Source of the DNA: Taenia hydatigena
Lineage: Eukaryota; Platyhelminthes; Cestoda; Cyclophyllidea; Taeniidae
Direction: 5' to 3'
Length of the DNA: 64,000 nt
NCBI GenBank assembly: GCA_036345935.2
Contig: JADWOT020000006.1
Coordinates: 14,544,519-14,608,518 of the forward strand
In this document: positions 34,701 to 47,100 of the stretch, piece by piece
Layout of the letters: each line of letters begins with the position of its first letter
How positions within the stretch are numbered: the stretch's first letter is position 1
Program-made: the position numbers and the translations under genes
Notes under the pieces: generated by a model
Told to the model about the DNA's origin: nothing
Seen by the model: only the letters and a program-made list of their open reading frames with translations
The model's database searches: none

Positions 34701-37700
34701 CAAATAACGTCAATCAGACACACCTTTGTGTGCGGTGAGGTGTACTTCTCTGCGCTTGACAAACAAACGCATCTATCAGCATGATGAGAACACTAGCCGA
34801 AGTCGTAGCCGGTGTGGTGGAATTCCCGTCCCTAAAAAGCTATTCACCGTGAATTCGTATTGAATCGATGCGAGAATCAGCATACGAAGTCGAAACTGCT
34901 ACCTCATCGGGGAATCAGATTTGAACGTCAAGTTCTCCTCCACTGCCCGTACACACAGTCTTGGTGATTGAATGATCGCATGAATGAGGAGCAGCGTGCT
35001 GTGCAGAAGCACTACAGGCATCATCATAGTCCCTTAGGTAGAATTATTTAGAAATTTGAAATGACGAAACTCAAGTGGAGTTGTTTATGCACTGCGAATC
35101 TAGTTTGCATATGGCTTGTCCTCGACTTGTAAGCTATGCAAGCAGAGTCAAGAATGTGACATTGGTAAGAACTCAAGTGTGGGTTAGCTGCGTGTGTGTG
35201 AAATAATGATGATAGTAATAATAATAATAATAATGAGGCTGATAGTTGGGAGGTAGGAATTCCATTCCATCCATCAGCTGAAACGTTGAGTGCAAAGCAA
35301 AGCCAACGAAATTCAGTCTTAGGATGTTTGCGCAGTCTCTCTTAAACCCGTCTAAATGTGAAATGGTGATGATCTGTTTGCCGAACTTTCCAGAGATCAC
35401 CCCTTTAATTCATCTACTGGCGACAGAAAACTCTCAGAGTCTTAAGTAATTCAACAGTATACCGACTACATAACTATAATCCTACGCTCATATCAATAGG
35501 CATTTACGATGCCTAACGACTCTACAGATCGTGGGTAGCATTAATATCTTATTGTAGGCATCCAATTGCCAATGATTTTTGAATGACTTTCATTTGGCCC
35601 ATACTTTTGGTTTGCTTCGTAATATACAATCCTCATGTTCCCCATTATAAACGATTATCAGAACACTCGGCACCTCCGCTACCCACTGTTTGAGCCAAAT
35701 GGATAAAACTCTTCACAGAAATCCCACCTTCAAGTACCTTGCTTCCTAGACACCGAAATCCCGTTCCCTCGGGTGGGGCACTCCAACCTCTGCTTGCGTT
35801 TTGTTTTAGTCTGTTAAAATATTTTTTCCTGTATGGTAGAGTTAGCGAAGCCATCTCAAATTCAGGCCCTAGAAGTACCATGGTCTTAGCCAAAATGGGT
35901 CGAGTTGGCGTCTTGAGGTCGAGTGACGTATTTGAGTGAACGATGAGAAAGACACCTCCAACCCATTCCTCAGTTTGGTCTTGTTAATACCATTGCCTCC
36001 CATATTCAGCGAGGAAACAAGCTTCCCCCCTTCCTCATGCCTAGATGACCCAAAATGTAATGAACTTTTGCAAGGTGTGTTATCTCGAAGGTTCGTCTGT
36101 GCCAACGATCTAAAATGGATAGACAAAAACCAGTTTTTCCATACGTCTTCCAATACAGCTCCTACAGAATTTGCCAAGTCTGAATTGAATGAGTAACGAA
36201 GAAACTCGATCCTACGGTTTCCGAGTGGACTAAAAATCTACTAGGAATCAGTGAAAATTTTGCAGTGAACCATTTGATATGATACTTGCAAAGGTGACGC
36301 AATTTCTGCGAAATCGCCCAATCCCAAATTGCTTGTCACCGGTGTTTATCTATCGAGAACTACTATGATCAAGTTCGCATATCAGGGCAGGAAGTTCGGA
36401 TGTAAATTTATCTACCCTGAAATACACTTCCACAGATGGTGTCTCTCAATATTAAACAATGGCTCTTTAAATGATTTTTTTACCAATTGCTGATCCAAGA
36501 GAGGAATCTCGGCATGAAATGCAATGGGGAGACCGTCCTTCGAATAGTCCATTATTCAGTTTCATCACAGACGCATCCGGTTAAGCTCTCCACCTTTTCC
36601 TCATTTACTTGAATGGCATTCAGTTCCTTGAACTTGAATCAGATTAATGAAGCCAGACTTCAGCTGGGCTAGCATTCACATTATCCGGAGGTCTAGTAAG
36701 TTTTGATATCCAGCACGTTTTTACTCCTATGCACAGTATGCTCGGTTGCTTTATCATCATTTTTACAGATGCTTTTGGCGGTTAGAGTAGCAGGACACCC
36801 ACCAGCCTGGTGTTAGTAAAAAGCCTCACTCTGCTTACTGAAAAGAGTTCACCATACCACTCGCGTTGAACTGCTGACAATGTGGACATCATTTACTAAT
36901 GAGGCCCTCCACTATCGACATCCCATCGATGTTCACTCTATAGACCCTGTTGATTCAACTTCCCACACTTATCTCTAACATAATTCGTTGGCATGATTGG
37001 CTATTCTTAGTCACACATCAATGCTCTTTTCCTCCAGCGTCCCCGAAAAGGGTCGTTTTTGACTCCTTTATTTTACTCAAATCAATGAATAAAATGGTTG
37101 ACACACCTGCCTTTATGCATTATTTAATGGCGCTAGCAAATCACATTTCAAATCAAATTAAATACAATTTCACTGAAATACGTTGTTAAGAAAAATAGAC
37201 CTGGCTTTCACGTACGCAGAAGACAGTCACCCTTGAGCGTTTATGATGAAGGCCCAATCTTTTTCATCAATCGGCATCCATGTATTTAATCAGAATCCTG
37301 AGCACAAATAGCAGCCAACAGTAGCCAAGAAAAAGCAATTGCGACTACTTTACCAACCCATTTAGGTGATCGCAACGACAACAGTTGCGCTAGTGCGACG
37401 TTGAGACCTCAAAATTCACAACTCGGCCAGATTTGGATGGAAGTGCTTCAGAGTGGTGACAATTCATTCCGAAGTGAATGAACATCAGACACAACTATGG
37501 GAATGGTCGATGTCGCGCAGGGCCCACTTTCCAGTCACCAAATGACCTCAGCGAAGCCTGTTTTCCTGCCAAATAGGCCTCAAAATTATGACATGGCGAT
37601 TCCTACAAGTGCACCAACATCAATAAAATTGTCATACAAAATGCAAAACATGCAACACGCGATGAAGCTCAACTAGTAATCCAATTTAAAATAATTCAAT

Positions 37701-40473
37701 GTGGGTGTTAAACCAACACCCCTCTATCCGTAAGAGCGCGTGAATTTGCCTCGCCGGTGTAAACAGAGAGCATACGGGTTTGATGAACCTAAAACTATTT
37801 AAAAAGCTTGTGCCACCACCTATCATCTCAATTCGCAATTGACAAGACAAACGCAAGTCTTCTTAACTGCTCCGAAAAGAACTCCATAAAGAGGGAAAAT
37901 ACTAATTAGTAAAACTATTCCGCGGGTAATCGCACTTTTATTTCAGCCAAGCAAATTAGGATATGCTCCTCAGCCTACAATTCACCTTCGAGGATCGAGT
38001 ATGATTAGTTACAACAAATAAATGCACTGACGATTTTTCGAAAGTCTAGCTTTCCTTACCTCCATACTTTGGAATGGGCTAAACACTATGTTTTACCTTT
38101 GGTACCAAGTTGCCATTCAAATGTCAATCCCTAGGCACGACCACTCAGTTCGCAACTGATCCGGGCTAGCGCGTGATGCTGAATTCCTATCGGTAGTTTT
38201 ATTGCAAGAAGAAGCACACTAGCGGGCCCAAAATTAATCGCCAACACCGCTCCATCCCAGTTCCCGTGTAAAGGTCACATGAACATCACGCGGTATCATC
38301 AATGGTGATCACGTGACATTTGGTTTTCTTCTAATGCCTGGATTATCTCAAAGGTCAATGCATCCGTAGGGCAAGCATGCATAAGATACATATGTAAAAG
38401 TGATTTTTGTCATTTTTGGAGTTTATCAAATGGCTATAGTCAGTAATAAATGGAACATCACACGCTTGCAGTTCTCCTATTCCAAAGCTTCAATGTCTGT
38501 TCATGGAATGTTCAAATGGTCTTTGCTCAGGGGCAAGCAGTTGAAGTGTCATCCGAGCTTATTTTAATATCCGCAGTGTATGTCGAATCACAACCTCTTA
38601 GCGACGAAAATGCTGCCCCCTTATTGCACATTACCATGATTAATACACCTACACCGGATTTTAGTACGGACCTCTTGACGATAGACTTGAAATCCGTTCA
38701 GAAGTAGGTGTTTCATGATGTCAATCCCATGAGGAATGCGCCCCCACCACGTAATCGTTCACCCCACGGTCCTATGAGAACAAACCCCAACGCCAGCGGA
38801 TTGTTGGCCGGCCTCCCTGCCCGTTTCACACACTTATAAGCGTGTTTCAGCATATCTCATCGCCGAGTTCGTCATCCGATCCCATGCAGACAAGCGACCG
38901 CCGCATGAGGCAAACAAGGATGTGTGTGGAGCAATTACTTTCCGTGTGAATGGAGCATGTGAGTACCTTCACGAATAACAGCGGACTTAGAATAACTGCA
39001 ACTCTGGGAGTTATGGCTGAGTTGACACGTAAAGTTCGGTGCAAACACGGGTGGATGGTGCAGAGCGGGAACGAGTGCTCGTGTGATGGGTGTGGCACCA
39101 AATGCAAGTCGTGCAGCCGCTGTTTGTGCGGCAATGTGTAAACACATCACACAGTGCCATCGATTGGCTTCCAGTGACGTGGGCACACATAGGAGAGGCT
39201 TTCATTTACCTGGCATGTTGCGCGAGGGTGTTCACACCCACACGCACACGCACACGCAGACCAGCCCGTAGCTAATGTGACTACCTCACCTCGGTGCCGC
39301 GCTCCTTACGCTCACGGAAGGGAACGCAGAGGGGAAATATGCCCAGCACACGCCCAACGACTGCCCTTGTGAAAATACTAACAGAAAATCCAACCGGATG
39401 AAACATGAAGTGAATACGCATGGAGGCAAGTATACTTGCTTTTGCCAACGAGAATGTCGCGACCATGGAGACAAATATAAAAGTTTAAACAATAAAATGT
39501 GAACTTTGACTAATGGACGATTTTGGTGCTCCAAAGAGCTAGTGGTTTCGATCTGACTGTAAACGAACTACCCGAACAGTTTTTGCCAGTGGCGAAAAAT
39601 GCATACCTGATTTACCCCGACTGAAGACAACTCCAAATTCAACCACCACTCAGGCTGACAAACTAATTACTCATGACAGGCAATGCGAGCATTTCATGAA
39701 TTGATACCCCAATGTCTACGAGACAGCAGGAGCAGTTCCGCGCAAAATCCCATAATCCAAGTTTTAAGCTCAGCGAAATTATAAACCAACCGGTCTTTTT
39801 GAGTGAGCGTGGAACCATTACACCAAAGTAAACGAACCAAGAAGCCTAGCGAAGGTCGGAACAATGTGGGGCAGTTTATAGCACCAACACCCGACCTTAG
39901 TACTGGCAACCTATGCAGCACCCACTGCCTTACCACAAGAAGCCCAATCACGAGCACTTACCGACGCTTAATTTCGACTTTAGGTGGAAGGCCAAAAGCG
40001 AGCTTAGTGAAGCGAGAGAACGCGAAATCCATACTGGACAGTCATAGGACAAAGCTACAATGGGCGTTAGCAGCAAAGCTCAGAGAGGGAACAGAAAGAC
40101 AGAAATGGCACGACTTATACTCATGTTCCATTAAAAACGGTTTAATGGGCGCACATTCGGGAAGAAGCGGTGAGGTACAGCATTGTTAACCCTAATGAAG
40201 GGAGTGTGATAGAATGCAGTGAAGAGGAAAAGGCGAAATGGGAAGTCGATGACAAGCGAACACCGCCTGACTAGTCTACGAGTTCCTTATTTCACCCATG
40301 GAGTAGATGTGGAGAGAAAATAAACACACAAGGGCGAAAGGGAATGGAGCAATTTTTGAGTGAGGCGGTGGTGGCTGCGGGAGAGGGCGGACTAGGGAAA
40401 ACGTTGACGCATTTGCGCAAGATTCAATCGATGGCACGAATGAGCAGGAATGCCCAAACAGGCATCCGCGCAC
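31713..40473. other. Long gene-poor interval
   Basis: I found no exon chain here. Notable pieces are an (ATA)n microsatellite at about 35,205-35,236; a CA/CG-alternating run (ACACGCACACGCACACGC) near 39,240-39,258; and scattered open frames of 60-130 codons (34,153-34,485 minus; 35,645-36,196; 39,803-40,189 plus) without recognisable domains. Some of these may be remnants of old retroelements, but nothing is conserved enough to call. Confidence 0.4.
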
Positions 40474-42929
40474 TTAGACACGATCAGTTGAGGCGGTTTT
40501 GCGAAAACCATCGCCCTCGGAAACATATCGTTTTCGTGGACTTTAAGGAAAAAAGTTTATTAAAGAGTCGTTGACTAAAGTGGACAAGTGGAAAATGAGG
40601 AGCACTAAACAAACCCATCATTGAATGGCGCGAGCTGTGTGAGTGTAAAGATCTAGGGTGGATTACACAAAACGCTGTATTGATCTCTTTAACCGCACAT
40701 GCAATGCTATTGACTTGCACTGCTTTAATTTAACGCTATGGTGACAAGAAACATGGCTTCAGATCAGCCTAAATGTCTACTGTTGCTACAGCGCTCAAAA
40801 AGTGAACGTGGATGCTAGAAAAGGCTTATTTTGACAGGGGGTTGAGCTGGTAACCCGTACAGCAAGGATGGTGGATAGTGGTCGAGACCATGGTAGTTTG
40901 GCAAGTCATTCGGTCACTCCATTTGTGCTGACTCAATTTCAGCAAGATAATTCAAACAAGAGTACCAATAAAGACCAATAATTAAATAGACGATAACCCA
41001 GAGCAGGCTTGAGCAGAAGCATCTGGACATGACGTTCCACTGAGAACAAAAGGGCCGTTGGCTAAGCAAAGATTATAGGCAACTCACTTGGCAGGCATCT
41101 CATTCGCGAGCTTTTGAGGCAAAAAACCTTTCGCAACGGCGGCACGCAGGAAGCGCTCAAGTAGGACGTACACAATGGGCAAGTCCTGATGCAGTTCAGG
41201 CAACTCAGCATAAACCCTCCTCACACCGGTCATCAACTGATCAAAGCTGATCACTACCGAGCGACACAGTTTGTCAAGTAATTCGAGCATGCAATCCGAC
41301 ACATGATCGTCGGCTTCGCGCGCCAAGACCAAGAGGATCGCCTTGGAAAGATGGGTAGAAAAGACTTCACATGAACCGGAGACCCATGGATAGGGCAATA
41401 CATTCGTCAGTTAACCTAGAACTAAGTCGAACAGCCACACGCCACGACGTCACAGGCAGGCGGCCAAAATATACCTGATAAACCAATTCGTGATGGAAAT
41501 GAGGTGAGTCAAGCTCCTGAAGCGACGACAAAGCATCCTCGAAACTGCCAGTGCGCAGATATTCCAGGAGTATGCAGTAAATCTGCTTCATCAGCATAGT
41601 GGTAACCCGCTCATTAGGAGGTATGCCCCAAACGATGTCCAAGTGACGGTATGCGTGGCTCAGCGTGAGTAGAGCCTCTGCTTTATTGATGGCTTGTAAA
41701 GCGTAATTTACAGGCGCATCACCGGAAGACATCATGTGAGCACTGCCGTCGAAGCCAGAGCTGACTCCGGAGCTGCTTCGTGTGTTTGCACCGACACTCT
41801 CGGAGATGCTGGCACTATCACGGCGAGACGCGATGCGGACTGGAGGATGAGCCGTGTCGGCAACCACTGGTGAAGTGCCCGCCGGAGGCATTGCAGCGTT
41901 CACCTCCTTGAACTGCTGAACGAACTTAGGTGGCAAAATGTCGTCGGCAACGGCCCGAGCGATGAAACGACCGACGTACTGCGAGATGAATAGGGATAAT
42001 CAAGCAACGAAACAAACGACTTAGAGACCCAGACGCTCACCTCGGGAGCCTTGGGAACATCAATAACGATGTCGGGCATATCGTCCAGGAGTAGCTGGAA
42101 GCCTTGCTGCATACCGGACATGCTTATAACTTTACCACACATGGCAGACAGAAGTTCGGACGTCAGTTCACAATGGCCCATTTTGTGTTGTAAGGCGAGA
42201 TTTATCGCCAAAACAGGCAGGCGTCTGCGTTGCAATGGAGTCATTGCGATATCCTTCAAAGCATCCTAGAACATCCCAAGGATGCATTCACAATATAGGG
42301 CAAAGCCATTATCAAAAAATAATCCAAATCCTCTAAAAACTTACAACAACTTCCTCCACTTTGCAGTGGTCATAGTATTCACGAACCAGAGTGGAAAAAA
42401 ATTCCTCAAAATCCTCATCAGAGAGAACGGCTTTAACAGATTCAATAACAACAGGACTCTAAAGCTCAAAATAAAGTTACAAAAATTTCACAACCTCCTC
42501 CTCCGATTCGTAATCCGGATCGTCGTGATCGAGCTCTAGCTCGTCCAATTCATCGCCGACGCGAATCCAAACATCCTTATCCGAAGCTAAAACTTCGTGA
42601 ACCAATAGCCAAAACAAACCTTTCTTCGACGTTTGTCTAAAACCGTTGCGAGACTTCCTGCTGTTTTTTCCATAGGGTCCCCGAGTACTCACGAGCAGGC
42701 TATCGCCACTGGATGCTGAGTTCCCTGTGGCCAAGGTGAGACCGTTGACACCCGCATGGCTGATGGAGTTGTAATGGGTGCGCCTTTTTCGCAATAGCCG
42801 AGGATTTTGAGACTTTAGGTTAGGGCTCCCACTATCAAAGGCAGGCTTTTCCCAGGTCATTTCCCCGGCGGATTCTTCGCCACTAGCCTCAACACCAGAG
42901 CCCTCCTGCAACTGCTTGGTCCCTGACAT
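40474..42929 (-). CDS. PDCD4: PDCD4, MA3-domain translation repressor, seven exons
   Basis: PDCD4 binds eIF4A through two MA3 domains and blocks its helicase role in cap-dependent translation (family knowledge). Minus-strand exons: 42929-42620, 42586-42495, 42458-42345, 42265-42041, 41978-41475, 41341-41088, 40540-40474 (1,566 nt, 521 aa; human 469), all phases consistent. After a charged N-terminus comes the acidic DPDY block, then MA3-1 (about residues 136-260) with FFSTLVREYYDH, LPVLAINLALQHK and FIARAVADDIL. A Ser-rich linker follows (about 275-330), then MA3-2 (about 335-495) with LDSPHFHHELVYQ and VLLERFLRAAVAKGF. The last exon encodes RKRYVSEGDG, matching human RKRFVSEGDG, which fixes the terminus. 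Introns of 33 and 36 nt lie near the 5' end. The 33-nt one has no stop and keeps frame if retained, adding FWLLVHEVL-like residues. A DSG at residues 32-34 recalls the beta-TrCP degron but the following serine spacing differs. Confidence 0.93.
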
Positions 42930-44126
42930 TATTCAAAGAGCGATTCTAGCGAAGAACTCGAGAAAGACAACGGATAAGCTTAAAGCACAAGAGAGAGGTC
43001 CAGACTTTCAATATTCAAAACTGGGCGCCACCAAACCCGAGAAAACAACAACGAACAGGCAACACAACCACGTTTATTTAAGCGGGGATATTGGTTGCAA
43101 TAAACAAAAGCTTTGTCTGAATATTTGCTGAATCATGGCACTAAAAATTTGAGTTTCTTCTGACAACAAATTTAAATTTTTTTAAAATATTTTTTTACAA
43201 ACGCACATTAAAATCTGAGACAGGATCTAAACCAACCGGAGCCTCAGGACGCTACACACCCAGCCTACTCATCTAACTCACACACAGCCGATCAAGTTCA
43301 GCCACGCTGAAATAGTTTTGCTCCATTGCTGACGTCTACGGGCATAACTCCACGAATCTTCTTTGAAGTCGCGAGACGTCGCAATGGTATGCCAGAGAAC
43401 ACATCGCTGAATTATAGAGGGGCTGAGACCACTGGTATGATCCAAGACCCATGCCGCCAAGCGGAAGTACGATCTGCGCGGGCTGAAGTGTTCGTGTAAT
43501 TAATAGAAGGGTCAAACAAACTACAAAAGCGCTACAATCATGGCGGTGTCCATTCACGGATAAATAGTGCGCAGGAGCTAATGTGAGGAATATACGGACT
43601 TCAAGTTGAAGCAATTTCTTCGCCACCTTTGGGGAATGTTCACTGCTTGAACTAGTGACCGCCAGCTAGTGCCGGTTACTAGTCCCATTGAAAACTGTCG
43701 TGTCTGAGATACACGACTTCAGGTGCCTTCTGGTAGGGCTGTTTTTCCCCATGTGGATAGAAAACAGGTTAAGAAGGCTTACCACACCATGTTTCGGCAA
43801 ATTAAACAAGATCCATGTTCCATGACATTTATACATAGGCTTAAACAAATAGAAGACTTATATTGGGGAAACACAAGGCATTCAAATGAAAAGAGAAAAT
43901 GCGGATACAACACATGCATTGCATTTAAGAGAAGAGCATAGGGAGCGAATGGCTGACCATACAACAGTGGAACATTTGGCACAGCACACTGTGAGAGCTC
44001 AGAGAATGGCTTGTACTCTCCTATCAGCTATACAGAATGATAGAAAGGGGTAGGAGACGAGACTACTATAGGTAAGAATAGACATAGGATGAGGTGAGAT
44101 TTTGACGCGTGCGCACATGCACAATG
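42930..44126. other. Spacer between PDCD4 and the zinc-finger gene
   Basis: Both flanking genes run on the minus strand, so this contains the PDCD4 promoter and the zinc-finger gene's 3' end. A minus-strand AATAAA sits at 43078-43073, about 1 kb beyond the zinc-finger stop. A 20-bp match to the R2 start lies near 43,231-43,255 but does not continue. No other feature seen. Confidence 0.45.
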
Positions 44127-47100
44127 CTAGTCGTGCTGAGAGCCCTCAAAGGAATTTGAAGAGGTATTCCGTTGAGGCGGGAGAAACCTTGAGTCAAATG
44201 TATAGAAACGTTCGCCAAACGCTCGCCTGCGACGCTTCAGACGGTTTGTGTACCTTCGGAGATGGGGACAGGCAGCGGCTGAGATTGGAGTAGTAGGAGT
44301 GGGTAGAAGACAGGAGAGTGGGGGCATGTCGGTGTCGGAGAGGTGACAGGCAGGGGCCCTCTCGCTTCCTCCTAGAAGAGCGAATGGTGCTCTACCTTCT
44401 CTCTCCTCTTTCCCTTCCGGCCAATTGGTGCGGGTAGAATCCGGTTTCTGACACGTTTGGTGCCAGGCCTCTGGGAGATGAAAGACATCCTCCGTTGAAA
44501 CAGCATGCGATGCCACTGACTTATTTGGCTGAAAAAGTAGAAGAAATGACTGTTGAAAACTCAATAATGACATAATCAGCCAACTGTAGATGGCACTATT
44601 GCTGTGCTGGAGAAGCCCATGCTATGGAATTAGAATTCCAAATGGAAGCAGACACGTGGCATAGTTCGGCGTACTTGAGAAAGGGTAACAAGCTAAAGCA
44701 TTGCTGTGGGTGAATAAAGGGGAGGAGGGAAATTTAGCTTGATGTCATGACAACTTAAATCAAAAGGTTACCAGAACCTAAAATAAACTATATATTTTAA
44801 GGAAAAGGTTTTCGACAGCAGCTTTTCTTAGTGGAAGTAAGAAATTTCTCAGATCTGTTACCTTCAATACTCCTCTAATAAAACCCGAAATGTTTAAACA
44901 CTAATAGGCAAAGACGCTACTCACGAATAAGCGTAGATGCCAATCAAATAAGCTATTTAAGGTGACCAGTAATTTACCGGCAAATACCCTGGTAATAATA
45001 ACTAACCTAAGCCAAAATACAAATGAAAAAAGTGCTTTACTGGGGTAAACTTGGACCAATGCCAAAATAGTGTGGATTAAGGCCCCATTCCCATAGAAAA
45101 TACCGCGTGGACAGGTAAAAACTTACAAACTTGTGGATTAACATCAAAATACTGACAATAGAAAACAAAATTCAAATGCAAAAAAATAATTTATCTTATG
45201 GAATACACGAGGGAACTCCTAGAATTTGGGCACGTAACTTACATGGGAAGCAGGCAGGAATTTCGATCCATACTTTACTAAACAGGTCGAGGGTCTAAAC
45301 CTTTAAGTGATAGCCAAGGGAAAGGGCCTACGAAGCATATACAAGGTGAGTGAACTTACGAAGAGGAGTTGTGATGCCGAAGGTAGGCTATTCGGAGGCG
45401 GAGTGTCTCTCTTCGATTGCAATTGTGTTGAGCGAGTACGCGAGAGACCAATCTGCCCAAATCTTGGAAAGTCAAGGCAAGTGAGCGAGTTCCTCTGGCG
45501 CTTCACGACGCCACCCTCCCCCAGGCCCTGGTGACAGCGCTCTGAGTGCAGGGAGGCGGAGGCCTCGCTGTCGGAGGCGGAAGAGCAGGAGACGACCATA
45601 GGGGTCTGTTGCTGCAGATGCTGCCTGCTGGACTCTTGGACACTGCCAATACCACCTGAGGAAGCGTTAGAGAGAGTGGGAGTGTTGCCACTCCCGCCAG
45701 CGTTGAAAGGAGATGGACCTGTACAAGCGCCGTTGGTGCCGGGGCCAGCAGTTTTTCCCTGTAGTAACTCATGCAGAACATCGTCGGGAAGGAGATCCAA
45801 AGCCTGCAAAAGACTCCAATTCTCCCCTAGATGTACGAAAAAAAGTACATATGGTTATAAAATGGAGAGGTAAAAATATCGCTAGACGCCACGAAAAATC
45901 CAGGCATACTTAATTACAGCAGTTGAGTTAGCAAAAGAATATATGCGGTCGAGAGCAATCCCATAGATGTCCTACTGTTGTACAGTAGCCTTCCGTAACA
46001 GATCTGTAACCAAGTTATAGCAAAATATCAATGGTGAAGTAACATAAGGACTTGATGGGCAGACACAAAATCCAGTATCAATATGAAATCAAAGAACCAA
46101 AAGAAAAACACTAAAAAGCGATGGGAAGCTAGTTTTTGGATCGAGGTTAGGAAAAGGCGTAAAATATATGCATCAGTAGGTCATGAGTCAATAAATAGGC
46201 TTTGGCTTGAAGGCATTAAAACAAAAGATTGCTATAGACAACCATAAAAAGGAAGAATTCATACCATCAAGTAGGGCCACAGATGTAGATGGACTGCCTA
46301 ATTTGGCAGAAGTGCTCACAGAACAATCGGGATCATCTGAACTGCGGTTTGAGATGAGTTGATCTGCAGGGGACACAGGGAGACAGAGGCTGTCGAAGAC
46401 GTCCATATTAAGATCCACAAGGGACGAGGTCGACTTCACGTGACGCCGCCGCTGGCGCTGCCTAGATTTGGCTGTCTCAGCCTCATAGTCGGTCGAGGTG
46501 CGGCGGAAGAAGTCGCCGATCTTGCCGGATATGTGACTCTCTAGGTGGGCATCGAAGTGCGCCTCGAATGCGGCCTCGTTGGCGCAAAACGTTCGACAAC
46601 TCTTCACCGGACAGGCGAATATCAGTCGTACTGGTTTATTCTGGGCTATAAATAGGCAGCGTTAACAAATAATTTCAGGTCATGCAAAAGAACATTTGTG
46701 ATATTAAACAGGACCACGGCATCTGAGATGTGTTGGGGAATTGGCATGAATTGGTGTCAAAGTGGAGCTTGTGAAAATCTAGACGGAAATGATTTTCGCC
46801 ATCCTTCTAAATAACGCCCCAAAAACGATAGTGACAATAAGGCATATTGAAATACAATGGTGAACTATAACGGGGAAATTCCCTAGCAGCCGTAAATGCT
46901 ACAACACCTTGGCAGCCAGCCAAATGCATGAGCGCATACACCGGATAGCATTCGAAATTTCATAAACGTGCTCTGGAATATCGAGTTTGGTGCAATGCGG
47001 GGACATTGCATGCAACGAACCGAGAATAGGCGAATTAATGGTAAAATGGAGCAATTTTTCTCCGGTTGTATGAGAACATGAATACAAAGACTTCTCAAAA

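Noticed and set aside
42673..42707. A second mini-intron inside PDCD4 exon 1 (donor GTGAGT)
   Set aside because: Removing the 35-nt segment shifts frame to an early stop, so it must be exon despite the good donor.
43231..43255. Another R2 element (minus strand)
   Set aside because: Only about 20 bases match the R2 start and the similarity ends abruptly; too little to call.
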